Assembly (NCBI GenBank): GCA_964430375.1
Contig: CAYSEZ010000070.1
Coordinates: forward strand, 1 to 5,558
Reading direction: 5' to 3'
DNA: 5,558 nucleotides
DNA from: HGM10836 sp964430375
GTDB taxonomy: Bacteria; Bacillota_I; Bacilli_A; RF39; UBA660
The translations under genes were made by a program, and so were the position numbers. Shown here in pieces: positions 1 to 5,558 of the stretch; positions within the stretch are counted from its first letter, which is position 1, and each line of letters begins with the position of its first letter. The notes under the pieces were generated by a model, which saw nothing but the letters and a program-made list of their open reading frames with translations, made no database searches and had not been told where the DNA came from.

Positions 1-696
1 AATATACATGATTCTAAAAAGACAGTAGATTTTGTATGTGAATTACATGAAAAAATCTATAATATTGAAATGAATAATTTTAATTCATCACAAGGTTCTA
101 TAGAAAGAAATTTAGCATATGCTTTTGATCTCTATAAAAGTAGTATGAAAAGTGGAGATACAGAATATCATTATGATTATACTGTACAAACTGATTTATG
201 TAATTATTCATATAAAGGTAATGATAATCTAATTGATGTTTTCTTTATTAGAAATGAAAACTATATCTTAACAGATAAACTAATTTTTGTTTTCATCTAT
301 CTTCCTAAACTAAAAGAATTATGCTATAATAGGGATATCAAAGACTGGGATGAAATAGAAAAATATTTATTGATTGAAACAAATATAAAAAAGGCTCTAG
401 AAATAGCAAAAGGAGATAAAGATATGGAAGATTTTGTAAATGAAGCTATTGATGCATCAAGTGATAAGGAAATAATTGGACTATATGACAAAGAACTACA
501 TGAAAAAAGACTTAAAAATACTCTTATAAAAGAAACAAAAGAAGAAGGAATTAGAATTGGACTTGAAAAAGGTATTGAAAAAGGTTCTTTTAAAGAGAAA
601 AAATCGATTGCAAAAAGTATGTTGAAAGATGGATTTAGTATTGATATGATAATGAAGTATACAAATCTATCTAAAAAAGAGATAGAAAATCTTTAA
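1..696 (+). CDS. Rpn-family PD-(D/E)XK nuclease / putative transposase, 5' end outside window
   Basis: The frame is open from base 1, so the ATG at 70 is an internal methionine and the gene starts upstream; 231 residues are visible. The family (recombination-promoting nuclease, formerly annotated as transposase) is usually about 270-320 residues, so the N-terminal part of the nuclease fold is missing. Seen: 'IYNIEMNNF' at the left, which matches the family's E-x-Q/N strand with a likely catalytic Glu. An 'RNLAYAFDLYKSSMKSGD' helix follows, then a beta-rich stretch ending in 'FVFIYLPKL', the family's 'ELPKL' landmark. The C-terminus is a Lys/Glu-rich helical region with 'GLEKGIEKG' repeats and a final helix pair ending 'MKYTNLSKKEIENL', which looks like a small helix-turn-helix. 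Known of the family: members act as DNA endonucleases that promote RecA-independent recombination and often occur in many copies per genome. It is transcribed toward the minus-strand operon and has its own terminator. Family assignment is fairly firm; activity cannot be judged without the N-terminus. Confidence 0.82.
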   Translation, partial: NIHDSKKTVDFVCELHEKIYNIEMNNFNSSQGSIERNLAYAFDLYKSSMKSGDTEYHYDYTVQTDLCNYSYKGNDNLIDVFFIRNENYILTDKLIFVFIYLPKLKELCYNRDIKDWDEIEKYLLIETNIKKALEIAKGDKDMEDFVNEAIDASSDKEIIGLYDKELHEKRLKNTLIKETKEEGIRIGLEKGIEKGSFKEKKSIAKSMLKDGFSIDMIMKYTNLSKKEIENL

Positions 697-700
697 TACT

Positions 701-748
701 AAAGAGATGGAAGATTATAAAAAATTCCCATCTCTTTTTGATTTTTTT
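701..748 (+). terminator. Intrinsic terminator of the Rpn-family gene
   Basis: A perfect 10-bp inverted repeat, AAAGAGATGG (701-710) with CCATCTCTTT (728-737), starts 5 bp after the stop codon. The stem can be extended by AA/TT across one bulged C. It is followed on the plus strand by T-runs (735-739 and 742-748). On the minus strand the same hairpin lies 27 bp beyond the smr stop but lacks a good U-tract on its exit side. It may still serve as a weak terminator for the converging operon, for which I see no other candidate. Confidence 0.85.
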
Positions 749-763
749 AATTTATATTGTTTA

Positions 764-1024
764 TTATATTAATTCTACAATAGTAGAACCTTCATTAAAT
801 ATGTCTATTTTATAATCTTTTACTAATTTATTTATTTTTAAATATTTATGTACTTCTTCTTTTAAAGTGCCTGTTCCTTTACCATGTATTATAATTAATA
901 ATTTATTATTTAATTTATAATTATCATTAATAAATTCTTTTACCTTTATAGCAGAATCATATCTGTTACATCCGTGTAAATCAAGTGTAGGTAAGTTTTT
1001 ATACATCATATAATTATTTATCAT
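764..1024 (-). CDS. Stand-alone Smr-domain protein (86 aa)
   Basis: The whole protein is one Smr (small MutS-related) domain. It has 'LDLHG' at residues 14-18, the signature 'HGKGTG' at 47-52, and 'GSTIVEL' at the C-terminus, in the usual order and spacing. In larger proteins such as MutS2 this domain is a nuclease/nucleic-acid-binding module acting on branched DNA or on collided ribosomes and mRNA. What the isolated domain does here is not known. The start at 1024 lies inside the end of the kinase gene (11-bp overlap). A weak GAAGAAG (1040-1034) sits 9 bases upstream, while the two later in-frame ATGs (1009, 1006) have no such site, so 1024 is preferred. It is the last gene of the rimM-trmD unit, and expression probably depends on translational coupling to the kinase. 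The protein lacks the MutS core and any partner domain. Domain identity is firm; function is open. Confidence 0.9.
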   Translation of the reverse strand: MINNYMMYKNLPTLDLHGCNRYDSAIKVKEFINDNYKLNNKLLIIIHGKGTGTLKEEVHKYLKINKLVKDYKIDIFNEGSTIVELI

Positions 1025-1907
1025 AACTTAATACTTCTTCTTTAGTAGGTATAGAATATCTAGAACCTAATTTACTAACAGATAAGGCTCCGGCAATATT
1101 TGATAGATACATTGTCTTTGATAGAGGAAAACCATTAGATATAAAGTAAGTAAATGCTCCATGATATATATCTCCAGCACCTGTTGAATCTAATGCTTTT
1201 ACCTTAATAGAAGGTATTATTTTATATTCATTATCTATTTTAGCAAATGAACCTGTACTTTCTAGGGTTATAACTATAGTACCTTTAAAATCATTTTCTA
1301 ATACTTTATATGTATTTATAATACTATCTATATCTTTTACATCTATTTTTGTATTTGTATAGGATTCTGCAAAATCTTTAGAACACACTATATAATCCAT
1401 ATATTTACATAATTTAACAGTATCTTCTTTAAAAGATCCTGCATCTATTATTTTTAAAGCATTTTTATATTTTTTTATTAAAAATAATGATACTTCTAGA
1501 TGTTCTCCATCAAATAACATTACATCTGGTTTAGTAAGTATTGTTTTATTTTTATAATTTAAATTCTTATCTTTAAATGTAGTAATTGTTCTTTTACCAT
1601 TTTTTGTATTAGCAAGTATAAAACTAGTTGATGTATAACAATTATTTTTTAATCTAAAATATCTAGTACTTACGTTATCATTTATAAAAGATGTTCTAAT
1701 TCTTTCTCCATAAATATCATTTCCAGCAGAACCTATAAAGTAAGATTTTTCTCCCCATCTAGAAAGTAGTACAGAAGAGTTTGCGCTAGATCCTCCCCCA
1801 CACTCTATTTTACTATAAGTTTTAATTTTAGTATTTTCTTTTGGATAACCTTCAACTGGCATAGTTACATCGTATGTAGCGTGACCAATACAAAAAATTT
1901 TTTTCAT
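1014..1907 (-). CDS. PfkB/ribokinase-family sugar or nucleoside kinase
   Basis: A full-length (297 aa) member of the PfkB family, which transfers the gamma-phosphate of ATP to a hydroxymethyl group of a sugar or nucleoside in the cytoplasm. Seen: N-terminal 'GHATYDV' (8-14), the substrate-side glycine motif 'CGGGSSAN' (36-43), 'FIGSAGNDIYG' (57-67), and the C-terminal signature 'DSTGAGDIYHGAF' (240-252). In that signature GAGD forms the anion hole and Asp246 is the expected catalytic base. 'VITLESTGSFA' (212-222) matches the family's nucleotide-side strand. All key positions are intact. The substrate cannot be read from the sequence: the GGGSSAN element and overall plan resemble ribokinase and YihV/ketohexokinase-like members, but no substrate signature is decisive. 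The ATG at 1907 is 4 bp past the preceding stop, with GGGAAG (1921-1916) as a moderate binding site. Its position after trmD and before smr is unusual and gives no obvious pathway. Confidence 0.9.
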   Translation of the reverse strand: MKKIFCIGHATYDVTMPVEGYPKENTKIKTYSKIECGGGSSANSSVLLSRWGEKSYFIGSAGNDIYGERIRTSFINDNVSTRYFRLKNNCYTSTSFILANTKNGKRTITTFKDKNLNYKNKTILTKPDVMLFDGEHLEVSLFLIKKYKNALKIIDAGSFKEDTVKLCKYMDYIVCSKDFAESYTNTKIDVKDIDSIINTYKVLENDFKGTIVITLESTGSFAKIDNEYKIIPSIKVKALDSTGAGDIYHGAFTYFISNGFPLSKTMYLSNIAGALSVSKLGSRYSIPTKEEVLSYDK

Positions 1908-1911
1908 TATA

Positions 1912-2367
1912 TCATCTTCCCTTTTTACCTTTTTTTTCTTCTACTTCTATATTATATATATAATCAAGTCTTAAATTTACTTCTGTTTCTAATATTTCTA
2001 ATTTTTTAAGTAATAATTTATATTCTTCTTCTTTCATATATTCTTTATATTTACCAATAATTAAAGCTTTAAATTTGGCTATTTCATCAAGCACTAAATG
2101 AAGAGGAGCCTCATCTCCTGAATCATCTTCATAAATATAAGATAACATTTTAATAATTTTTTCTAAAGTACGATTACATTTTTTATCTACTAGTTTTTTT
2201 GTTAAACTAGGATTAATAATAATCATTTTATTTACATTAATCATATCAGTAAATTTTAAATTATTTTTTGGAGTTACACTATATCCTTTTAATTTTTCAT
2301 ATTCCATATAAGTAATTACATCTTCTTTAGCGTGTTTTTCTACTACAAAACGTATATCTTTAGCCAT
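1912..2367 (-). CDS. Unrecognised 151-aa helical protein coupled to trmD
   Basis: I do not recognise this family. A GTG at 2376 would add three residues, but it lies inside the ribosome binding site. The ATG at 2367 is correctly spaced from that site and gives a 151-residue protein beginning MAKDIRF. No signal peptide or membrane segment is visible. The N-terminal ~60 residues are mixed, with a short hydrophobic strand (MIIINPSL, about 48-55). An acidic loop EDDSGDEAP (80-88) then leads into a long amphipathic helix, about 91-136, rich in Lys, Glu and Leu and possibly coiled-coil. The tail is strongly basic (KKGKKGR). The gene sits 11 bp after trmD and 4 bp before the kinase, in the place where rplS often follows trmD; it shows no similarity to L19 that I can see, nor to YlqD, which lies upstream of rimM in Bacillus. 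Charge and context would suit an RNA- or ribosome-associated role, but that is only inference. Confidence 0.75.
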   Translation of the reverse strand: MAKDIRFVVEKHAKEDVITYMEYEKLKGYSVTPKNNLKFTDMINVNKMIIINPSLTKKLVDKKCNRTLEKIIKMLSYIYEDDSGDEAPLHLVLDEIAKFKALIIGKYKEYMKEEEYKLLLKKLEILETEVNLRLDYIYNIEVEEKKGKKGR

Positions 2368-2372
2368 AATTG

Positions 2373-2379
2373 TCACCTC
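2373..2379 (-). promoter_or_regulatory. Shine-Dalgarno site that sets the start of the unknown gene
   Basis: The minus strand reads GAGGTGA at 2379-2373, a seven-base match to the complement of the 16S rRNA 3' end. It overlaps the last base of the trmD stop codon (TAG, 2381-2379). The ATG at 2367 follows after a 5-base spacer. The competing GTG (2376-2374) is part of this site and has no binding site of its own, so it is unlikely to be used. Confidence 0.85.
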
Positions 2380-3032
2380 TAGTTATTTTTCTTTTTATTA
2401 GTAAGTTTTATTTGTTCATTTTTTCTATATTCTTCAATTAGTTTGTGATTTCCTGATAATAGAACATCTGGTACTTTTAAACCTCTAAAATCTCTTGGTT
2501 TAGTATATACTGGATAATCTAGTAATTCATCATTAAATGATTCAGAAACAAGTGATTCTTTACTTATAACACCATCAAGTAATCTTACAACTGAATCAGT
2601 AATAGCCATCGCAGGTATTTCTCCCCCAGTTAATATAAAGTTGCCAATTGATATTTCAAGGTCTACTAATAACCTTATTCTATCATCAAATCCTTCATAA
2701 TGTCCACATATAAATATTAAATGTTTATAATTTTTTAAATTGTTTGCCATATTTTGATTATATGTTTTACCATCTGGAGTAAGAAGTATTACTAGGCTAT
2801 CATCAGTTTTAATACTTTCTACTGCATCAAATATAGGTTGAGCCATTAAAACCATACCTGCGCCACCTCCAAAAGGTGTATCATCTACTTTTTTATGTGG
2901 ATCTAAAGAAAAATCTCTAAAATTTATTATGTTTATTTCTACTAGTTTTTTATCTATTGCTCTTTTTATAATTGATTCTGATAAAAAACCATTAAACATA
3001 TCTGGAAAAAGTGTTAGTATATCTATTTTCAT
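2379..3032 (-). CDS. trmD: tRNA (guanine-N1-)-methyltransferase TrmD, short variant
   Basis: TrmD methylates N1 of G37, 3' of the anticodon, using S-adenosylmethionine, and so prevents +1 frameshifting. It is a SPOUT trefoil-knot enzyme that works as a dimer. Seen: 'LTLFPDMF' (7-13), 'VDDTPFGGGAGMV' (49-61), 'CGHYEGFDDR' (109-118), 'SIGNFILTGGEIPAM' (128-142), 'SVVRLLDGV' (147-155) with the conserved Arg150, 'YTKP' (176-179) and 'VPDVLLSGNH' (187-196). Departures from the usual pattern: the residue aligned by eye with E. coli catalytic Asp169 (EDSF) is Glu164 (SESF), the usual SIGD is SIGN (Asn131), and 'WR' after SGNH is 'YR' (202-203). The protein stops at 217 residues, against about 240-255 in E. 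coli and B. subtilis, and lacks the C-terminal RRP-D/E-LL element. Its ATG overlaps the rimM stop as ATGA; GAGGG upstream (3043-3039) is the binding site. Identity is certain; full activity is likely but not proven. Confidence 0.97.
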   Translation of the reverse strand: MKIDILTLFPDMFNGFLSESIIKRAIDKKLVEINIINFRDFSLDPHKKVDDTPFGGGAGMVLMAQPIFDAVESIKTDDSLVILLTPDGKTYNQNMANNLKNYKHLIFICGHYEGFDDRIRLLVDLEISIGNFILTGGEIPAMAITDSVVRLLDGVISKESLVSESFNDELLDYPVYTKPRDFRGLKVPDVLLSGNHKLIEEYRKNEQIKLTNKKKNN

Positions 3033-3508
3033 ATCAAACCCTCTATGTTCTTTAAATATATTTTTTTTGTTTTTATATCTATTTTATCTATAAAATTATT
3101 ATTTTTAGGTATATATTTTTGATTATTTATAACAAATAATAAGTTATTAGAACCTGCATCTATTATATTAGTAATAATACCTATTTCTTTATCATTATAA
3201 ATACAAGTTAAATTAATTAATTCTTCATCTAAATAATCATCAAATATAAAGTCATCTTTATTAAAATATAAAGACATTCTTTTAAGGGGTATTACTTTAC
3301 TAATATCATCATATTCTTTAAATATTACCATATCATAATTTTGATGAGTTCTATAAGATATTATTTCTACTTTTTCATGTTCTTTTCCTAAGTATAAAAA
3401 ATTACCTTTAATAAATACTTTGTCTTTATATTTAAAATTAGATTTAATCTTTATTTCACCTTTTAATCCATGAGTAGTAATAATTTTACCTAAAAATATA
3501 TATTTCAT
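3029..3508 (-). CDS. rimM: Ribosome maturation factor RimM
   Basis: RimM binds free 30S subunits through S19 and helps mature the head of the 30S subunit. The 159-residue protein has the N-terminal RimM barrel with 'GKIITTHGLKGEIKIKS' (7-23) and the C-terminal PRC-barrel. In the latter 'IGIITNIIDAGSNNLLFV' and 'IEGLI' at the end match the family's GxI...GxN-D/L and eGLL landmarks. Length is slightly below the usual 160-180. The start is secure: AAGGAG (3519-3514) stands 5 bases before the ATG. It is the first gene after the promoter at 3529-3557, with a very short leader, and it overlaps trmD by four bases (ATGA), the conserved pairing for these two genes. rpsP and the KH-domain gene, which usually precede rimM, are not here. 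Confidence 0.95.
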   Translation of the reverse strand: MKYIFLGKIITTHGLKGEIKIKSNFKYKDKVFIKGNFLYLGKEHEKVEIISYRTHQNYDMVIFKEYDDISKVIPLKRMSLYFNKDDFIFDDYLDEELINLTCIYNDKEIGIITNIIDAGSNNLLFVINNQKYIPKNNNFIDKIDIKTKKIYLKNIEGLI

Positions 3509-3528
3509 AAGCTCTCCTTTATGTATTT

Positions 3529-3557
3529 ATTATACAATAAAAAGACTACTTTTACAA
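3529..3557 (-). promoter_or_regulatory. Sigma-A type promoter of the rimM-trmD operon
   Basis: On the minus strand TTGTAA (3557-3552; 4 of 6 to consensus) and a perfect TATAAT (3534-3529) are separated by exactly 17 bp. The predicted transcription start is around 3522, which leaves only about a dozen bases before the rimM ATG, just enough for the AAGGAG site. The -35 box begins within three bases of the T-run of the upstream gene's terminator. There is no room for a leader-type riboswitch or an attenuator. Confidence 0.8.
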
Positions 3558-3559
3558 AT

Positions 3560-3584
3560 AAAAAATTCCTTAGTTGGAATTTTT
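3560..3584 (-). terminator. Intrinsic terminator ending the mtnN-patatin unit
   Basis: On the minus strand AAAAATTCC (3584-3576), a 6-base loop and GGAATTTTT (3569-3561) form a 9-bp hairpin that runs into a run of six T (3565-3560). The first two bases of the stem are the last two bases of the patatin stop codon, so the gene ends inside its own terminator. The stem is AT-rich with only two G-C pairs, so some read-through into rimM is plausible. Confidence 0.65.
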
Positions 3585-4833
3585 ATTCTTTTTCATTTAA
3601 ATATTTATATATATTACTATATACTTCTTCAATATTTAGTGTTAATTTATATTTTTTAGATATAGATATTAAATATATCGCAGCCATAAAATCATTTTTA
3701 AATACTAGTGCTAAACTAAGTAATTCTCTATAAATGCTTTCTTTATCTTCACTATTCATATATTTATTATATATATATCCTACTAACATTTTTCCTTTTA
3801 ATTTATTACCTCTTTTTATATAGTCTAATTCTTTTACTTTTTTTAGTAATAATTTATTATATTTATTTATATCATAAATTTTAGTATTATCTATATCAAA
3901 TATTTTTCCTAAATATTCTATAGATTCTGTCATATAATTAGATATATCTTTATCTTGTTTTATATAAGAAAATAAAGTATTATACTTAGTAATTTTAAAT
4001 ATTTCTTTTATTAATTTAGTATCATTAGATAAGAATATTACTTTTAATAAATCAGTATAATATTCTTTAATATTATTATAATTTTTATTTAAAGAATTAT
4101 ATTTAAATGTATAAATATTACCATCTAATTTACCAAATACTTTCATAGTATCATTAAACCCTAATTTCATTCTTTGTTTTGCTTTTTCTTTAGTAAAAAC
4201 AAGTGTACCTTTATCATTTAAATTATAATTAATATAAGTAATAGGAATATCTTTATTTTGTACTTTTCTTTTTATACCTATGTTTTTTAAGTCTATTGCA
4301 ATTACTTCAGTAGCACCCATATCTATAGCTAAATTAATTGGCATATTATCATAGAATCCACCATCTATATAGTAATCATCATCTATTTTTTTCTTTTCTA
4401 TGAATGGATAAAAAGTAGAGGATGCAATTATATAATCTATAAGTTTACCGTTTGGTATTTCTTTTTTTGTAAGTATTTTAGGTGTTTTTTTCTTATAGTT
4501 AAATGTTACTAATCCATAATCTATTTTTGATTTGCGTAGTTTATCTTCATTTATTAATTTTTTTAAATATATACTACCTTTATCAAGTTTTAAACCTATA
4601 TCTTTTAATACTTTATTATCATTTTTAGAAAGTAAATCATCAGTAGTAAGTTTAAGCCACATTTTTTTAGATATATGGTATTTATTTAATGCAAAAAGTG
4701 CTGCATTAATAGAACCAATTGAACAACCTGTTACAATATCTATCTTTATATTTAATTTTTTTAATGCTTTCCAAACTCCAATTTGATAAGATCCTTTCGC
4801 TCCACCCCCGGAAAATACTAATGCTCTTTTCAT
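3583..4833 (-). CDS. Patatin-like phospholipase with long C-terminal extension
   Basis: The N-terminal half is a complete patatin domain, a Ser-Asp dyad lipid acyl hydrolase. It shows the oxyanion-hole loop 'GGGAKG' (9-14), the nucleophile elbow 'GCSIG' with Ser38 (36-40), the 'ASSTFYPF' segment (137-144) and the catalytic 'DGG' with Asp157 (157-159). The motif 'DNMPI' follows, then 'GATEVIAIDL' (173-182). No signal peptide or transmembrane helix is visible, so the enzyme is probably cytoplasmic or peripherally membrane-bound; the true substrate is unknown. RssA/YchK-type members end near 300 residues. Here residues from about 200 to 416 are a Lys/Tyr/Asn-rich, largely helical region I cannot assign. 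The start at 4833 has GAGAGG (4847-4842) 8 bases upstream, located in the last codons of mtnN, and lies only 2 bp after the mtnN stop, so the two are surely co-transcribed. Two in-frame TGG tryptophans support the standard code. Confidence 0.9.
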   Translation of the reverse strand: MKRALVFSGGGAKGSYQIGVWKALKKLNIKIDIVTGCSIGSINAALFALNKYHISKKMWLKLTTDDLLSKNDNKVLKDIGLKLDKGSIYLKKLINEDKLRKSKIDYGLVTFNYKKKTPKILTKKEIPNGKLIDYIIASSTFYPFIEKKKIDDDYYIDGGFYDNMPINLAIDMGATEVIAIDLKNIGIKRKVQNKDIPITYINYNLNDKGTLVFTKEKAKQRMKLGFNDTMKVFGKLDGNIYTFKYNSLNKNYNNIKEYYTDLLKVIFLSNDTKLIKEIFKITKYNTLFSYIKQDKDISNYMTESIEYLGKIFDIDNTKIYDINKYNKLLLKKVKELDYIKRGNKLKGKMLVGYIYNKYMNSEDKESIYRELLSLALVFKNDFMAAIYLISISKKYKLTLNIEEVYSNIYKYLNEKE

Positions 4834-4835
4834 AT

Positions 4836-5525
4836 TTATAACCTCTCTAATATTTTTAATATATAAAGTGCTCCAACAGAGGAAGCTTCTTCTAAAAATT
4901 CTTCATAAGTTAATTTGTTATTTCCATTTAATGAGTCAGATATACTTCTTATGATTAAAAAAGGTATATGACTTAAATAACATACTTGAGCAATACTTGC
5001 TCCTTCCATTTCTACACATAGTGCATTAAATTTTTTATTTATTTTATTAGTCATATTTATATCAGTACAGAATATATCTCCTGAAGCAATTATTCCTCTT
5101 TTAACAGGGAATTTATTTTCTATAGCAATTTCATTTGCAATACTTAATAAATAATTGTCACTATTTATAAAAGTTCCTACATTAGGAATATAGCCTTTTT
5201 CATGATCAAAAGCAGTTATATCAAAATCATGTTGTACTAGTTTTTCACCTATTACTATATCTAATACATCTACTAAGTTAGAAATAGAACCTGCTACTCC
5301 AATATTTATTATATAATCAATATCCATATTATCTATTAAAATTTGTGTACTTCTAGCAGAGTTTACTTTACCTATTCCTCCAAGGGTTAAAATACATTTA
5401 TTATTATTTACTATAGCTTCATAGAAAGTTAAATCAAAAATATTATATTCTTTTTCTATACAAACATATTTTTTTAAAGCATTAAGCTCTTCTTCCATTG
5501 CAAATATTATACCTATTTTACTCAT
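4836..5525 (-). CDS. mtnN: 5'-methylthioadenosine / S-adenosylhomocysteine nucleosidase
   Basis: MtnN (Pfs) hydrolyses the glycosidic bond of S-adenosylhomocysteine, methylthioadenosine and 5'-deoxyadenosine, releasing adenine. It thereby relieves product inhibition of methyltransferases and radical-SAM enzymes and yields S-ribosylhomocysteine, the LuxS substrate. The 229 residues match the usual length. Seen: 'IGIIFAMEEE' (4-13) with the N-terminal acid, Glu13, aligned with E. coli Glu12; 'GGIGKVNSA' (49-57); 'INIGVAGS' (73-80); 'HDFDITAF' (99-106); 'SGD' (148-150); 'VEMEGASIAQV' (171-181) with Glu174; and 'RSISD' (193-197) with catalytic Asp197. All active-site residues are present. The start at 5525 is supported by GAGG (5534-5531), 5 bases upstream, which overlaps the end of a probable preceding frame. 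Its own promoter is not in the window. The gene leads a tightly packed pair with the patatin gene. Confidence 0.96.
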   Translation of the reverse strand: MSKIGIIFAMEEELNALKKYVCIEKEYNIFDLTFYEAIVNNNKCILTLGGIGKVNSARSTQILIDNMDIDYIINIGVAGSISNLVDVLDIVIGEKLVQHDFDITAFDHEKGYIPNVGTFINSDNYLLSIANEIAIENKFPVKRGIIASGDIFCTDINMTNKINKKFNALCVEMEGASIAQVCYLSHIPFLIIRSISDSLNGNNKLTYEEFLEEASSVGALYILKILERL

Positions 5526-5527
5526 AT

Positions 5528-5558
5528 TTACCTCATTAAATCATCTATTCTTCTTACT
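5528..5558 (-). CDS. Probable last codons of a gene upstream of mtnN (partial)
   Basis: On the minus strand one frame is open from the right edge and ends in TAA at 5530-5528, reading ...VRRIDDLMR. Its stop is 2 bp before the mtnN ATG, and the mtnN ribosome binding site lies in its last codons. The mtnN-patatin junction has exactly this arrangement, which is the main reason for calling it. Nine residues are too few to identify a family, and an intergenic sequence could give this by chance; no promoter is seen in the 33 bp before mtnN. Confidence 0.45.
   Translation of the reverse strand, partial: VRRIDDLMR

Noticed and set aside
70..696. ATG at 70 as the true start of the Rpn-family gene
   Set aside because: The same frame is open back to base 1 and codes for family-typical sequence (…ELHEKIYNIEM), including the conserved Glu before this Met, so the gene begins outside the window.
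3521..3733. Plus-strand open frame of 70 codons
   Set aside because: It lies opposite the patatin 3' end, the terminator and the rimM promoter. It has no ribosome binding site, and its Phe/Leu/Ser/Tyr-rich composition is what the antisense of an AT-rich Lys/Asn gene gives.
4532..4786. Plus-strand open frame of 84 codons
   Set aside because: It is wholly antisense to the patatin catalytic domain, which has clear motifs. No binding site or recognisable protein; a shadow frame.
1..5558. Alternative genetic code (TGA = Trp) suggested by the very low GC
   Set aside because: Tryptophan is encoded by TGG (for example in the patatin and kinase genes), and TGA ends rimM and the unknown gene exactly at coupled junctions.
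1..5558. tRNA/rRNA genes, CRISPR array, riboswitch leaders or insertion-sequence ends
   Set aside because: Intergenic gaps are at most about 75 bp, and none shows repeat-spacer periodicity, a cloverleaf, or terminal inverted repeats with target duplications. The two inverted repeats found are intrinsic terminators.

Overview
The window is very AT-rich, gene-dense bacterial DNA. In-frame TGG codes for tryptophan, and TGA ends both rimM and the unknown gene after trmD. The standard bacterial code therefore applies, not the Mycoplasma/Spiroplasma code. Low GC, strong AGGAG/GAGGTGA-type ribosome binding sites, very short or overlapping gene junctions and the protein set point to a Firmicute. An uncultured gut Bacilli or Mollicutes-related lineage such as RF39 would fit, but that placement is an inference from style and not demonstrated.

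Layout. One plus-strand gene, cut by the left edge (1-696), encodes the C-terminal part of a Rpn/PD-(D/E)XK family protein and ends at a clear intrinsic terminator (701-748). Everything else lies on the minus strand and converges on it. Reading right to left, there is the last codons of a probable upstream gene (5558-5528), then mtnN (5525-4836), then a patatin-like lipase (4833-3583). That unit ends in a small intrinsic terminator that includes the lipase stop codon. A near-consensus sigma-A promoter follows directly (TTGTAA, 17 bp, TATAAT; 3557-3529). It should drive a second unit: rimM (3508-3029), trmD (3032-2379), an unrecognised 151-residue protein (2367-1912), a PfkB-family kinase (1907-1014) and a stand-alone Smr-domain protein (1024-764). 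Gaps inside both units range from -11 to +11 bp, so translational coupling is likely.

How it fits together. rimM and trmD are the usual ribosome-maturation/tRNA-methylation pair, but rpsP and rplS, their customary neighbours, are absent here. Their place downstream is taken by the unknown protein, the sugar/nucleoside kinase and the Smr protein. TrmD produces S-adenosylhomocysteine and MtnN hydrolyses it; this is a biochemical link only, because the two are in separate units.

Most of the window is housekeeping DNA, and I see no clear new defence or mobile system. The points most worth a second look are the unknown protein coupled to trmD, the TrmD variant (Glu at the usual catalytic Asp position, shortened C-terminus), the long unexplained C-terminal half of the patatin protein, and the back-to-back terminator/promoter at 3529-3584. 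There is no gene-free stretch longer than 75 bp.
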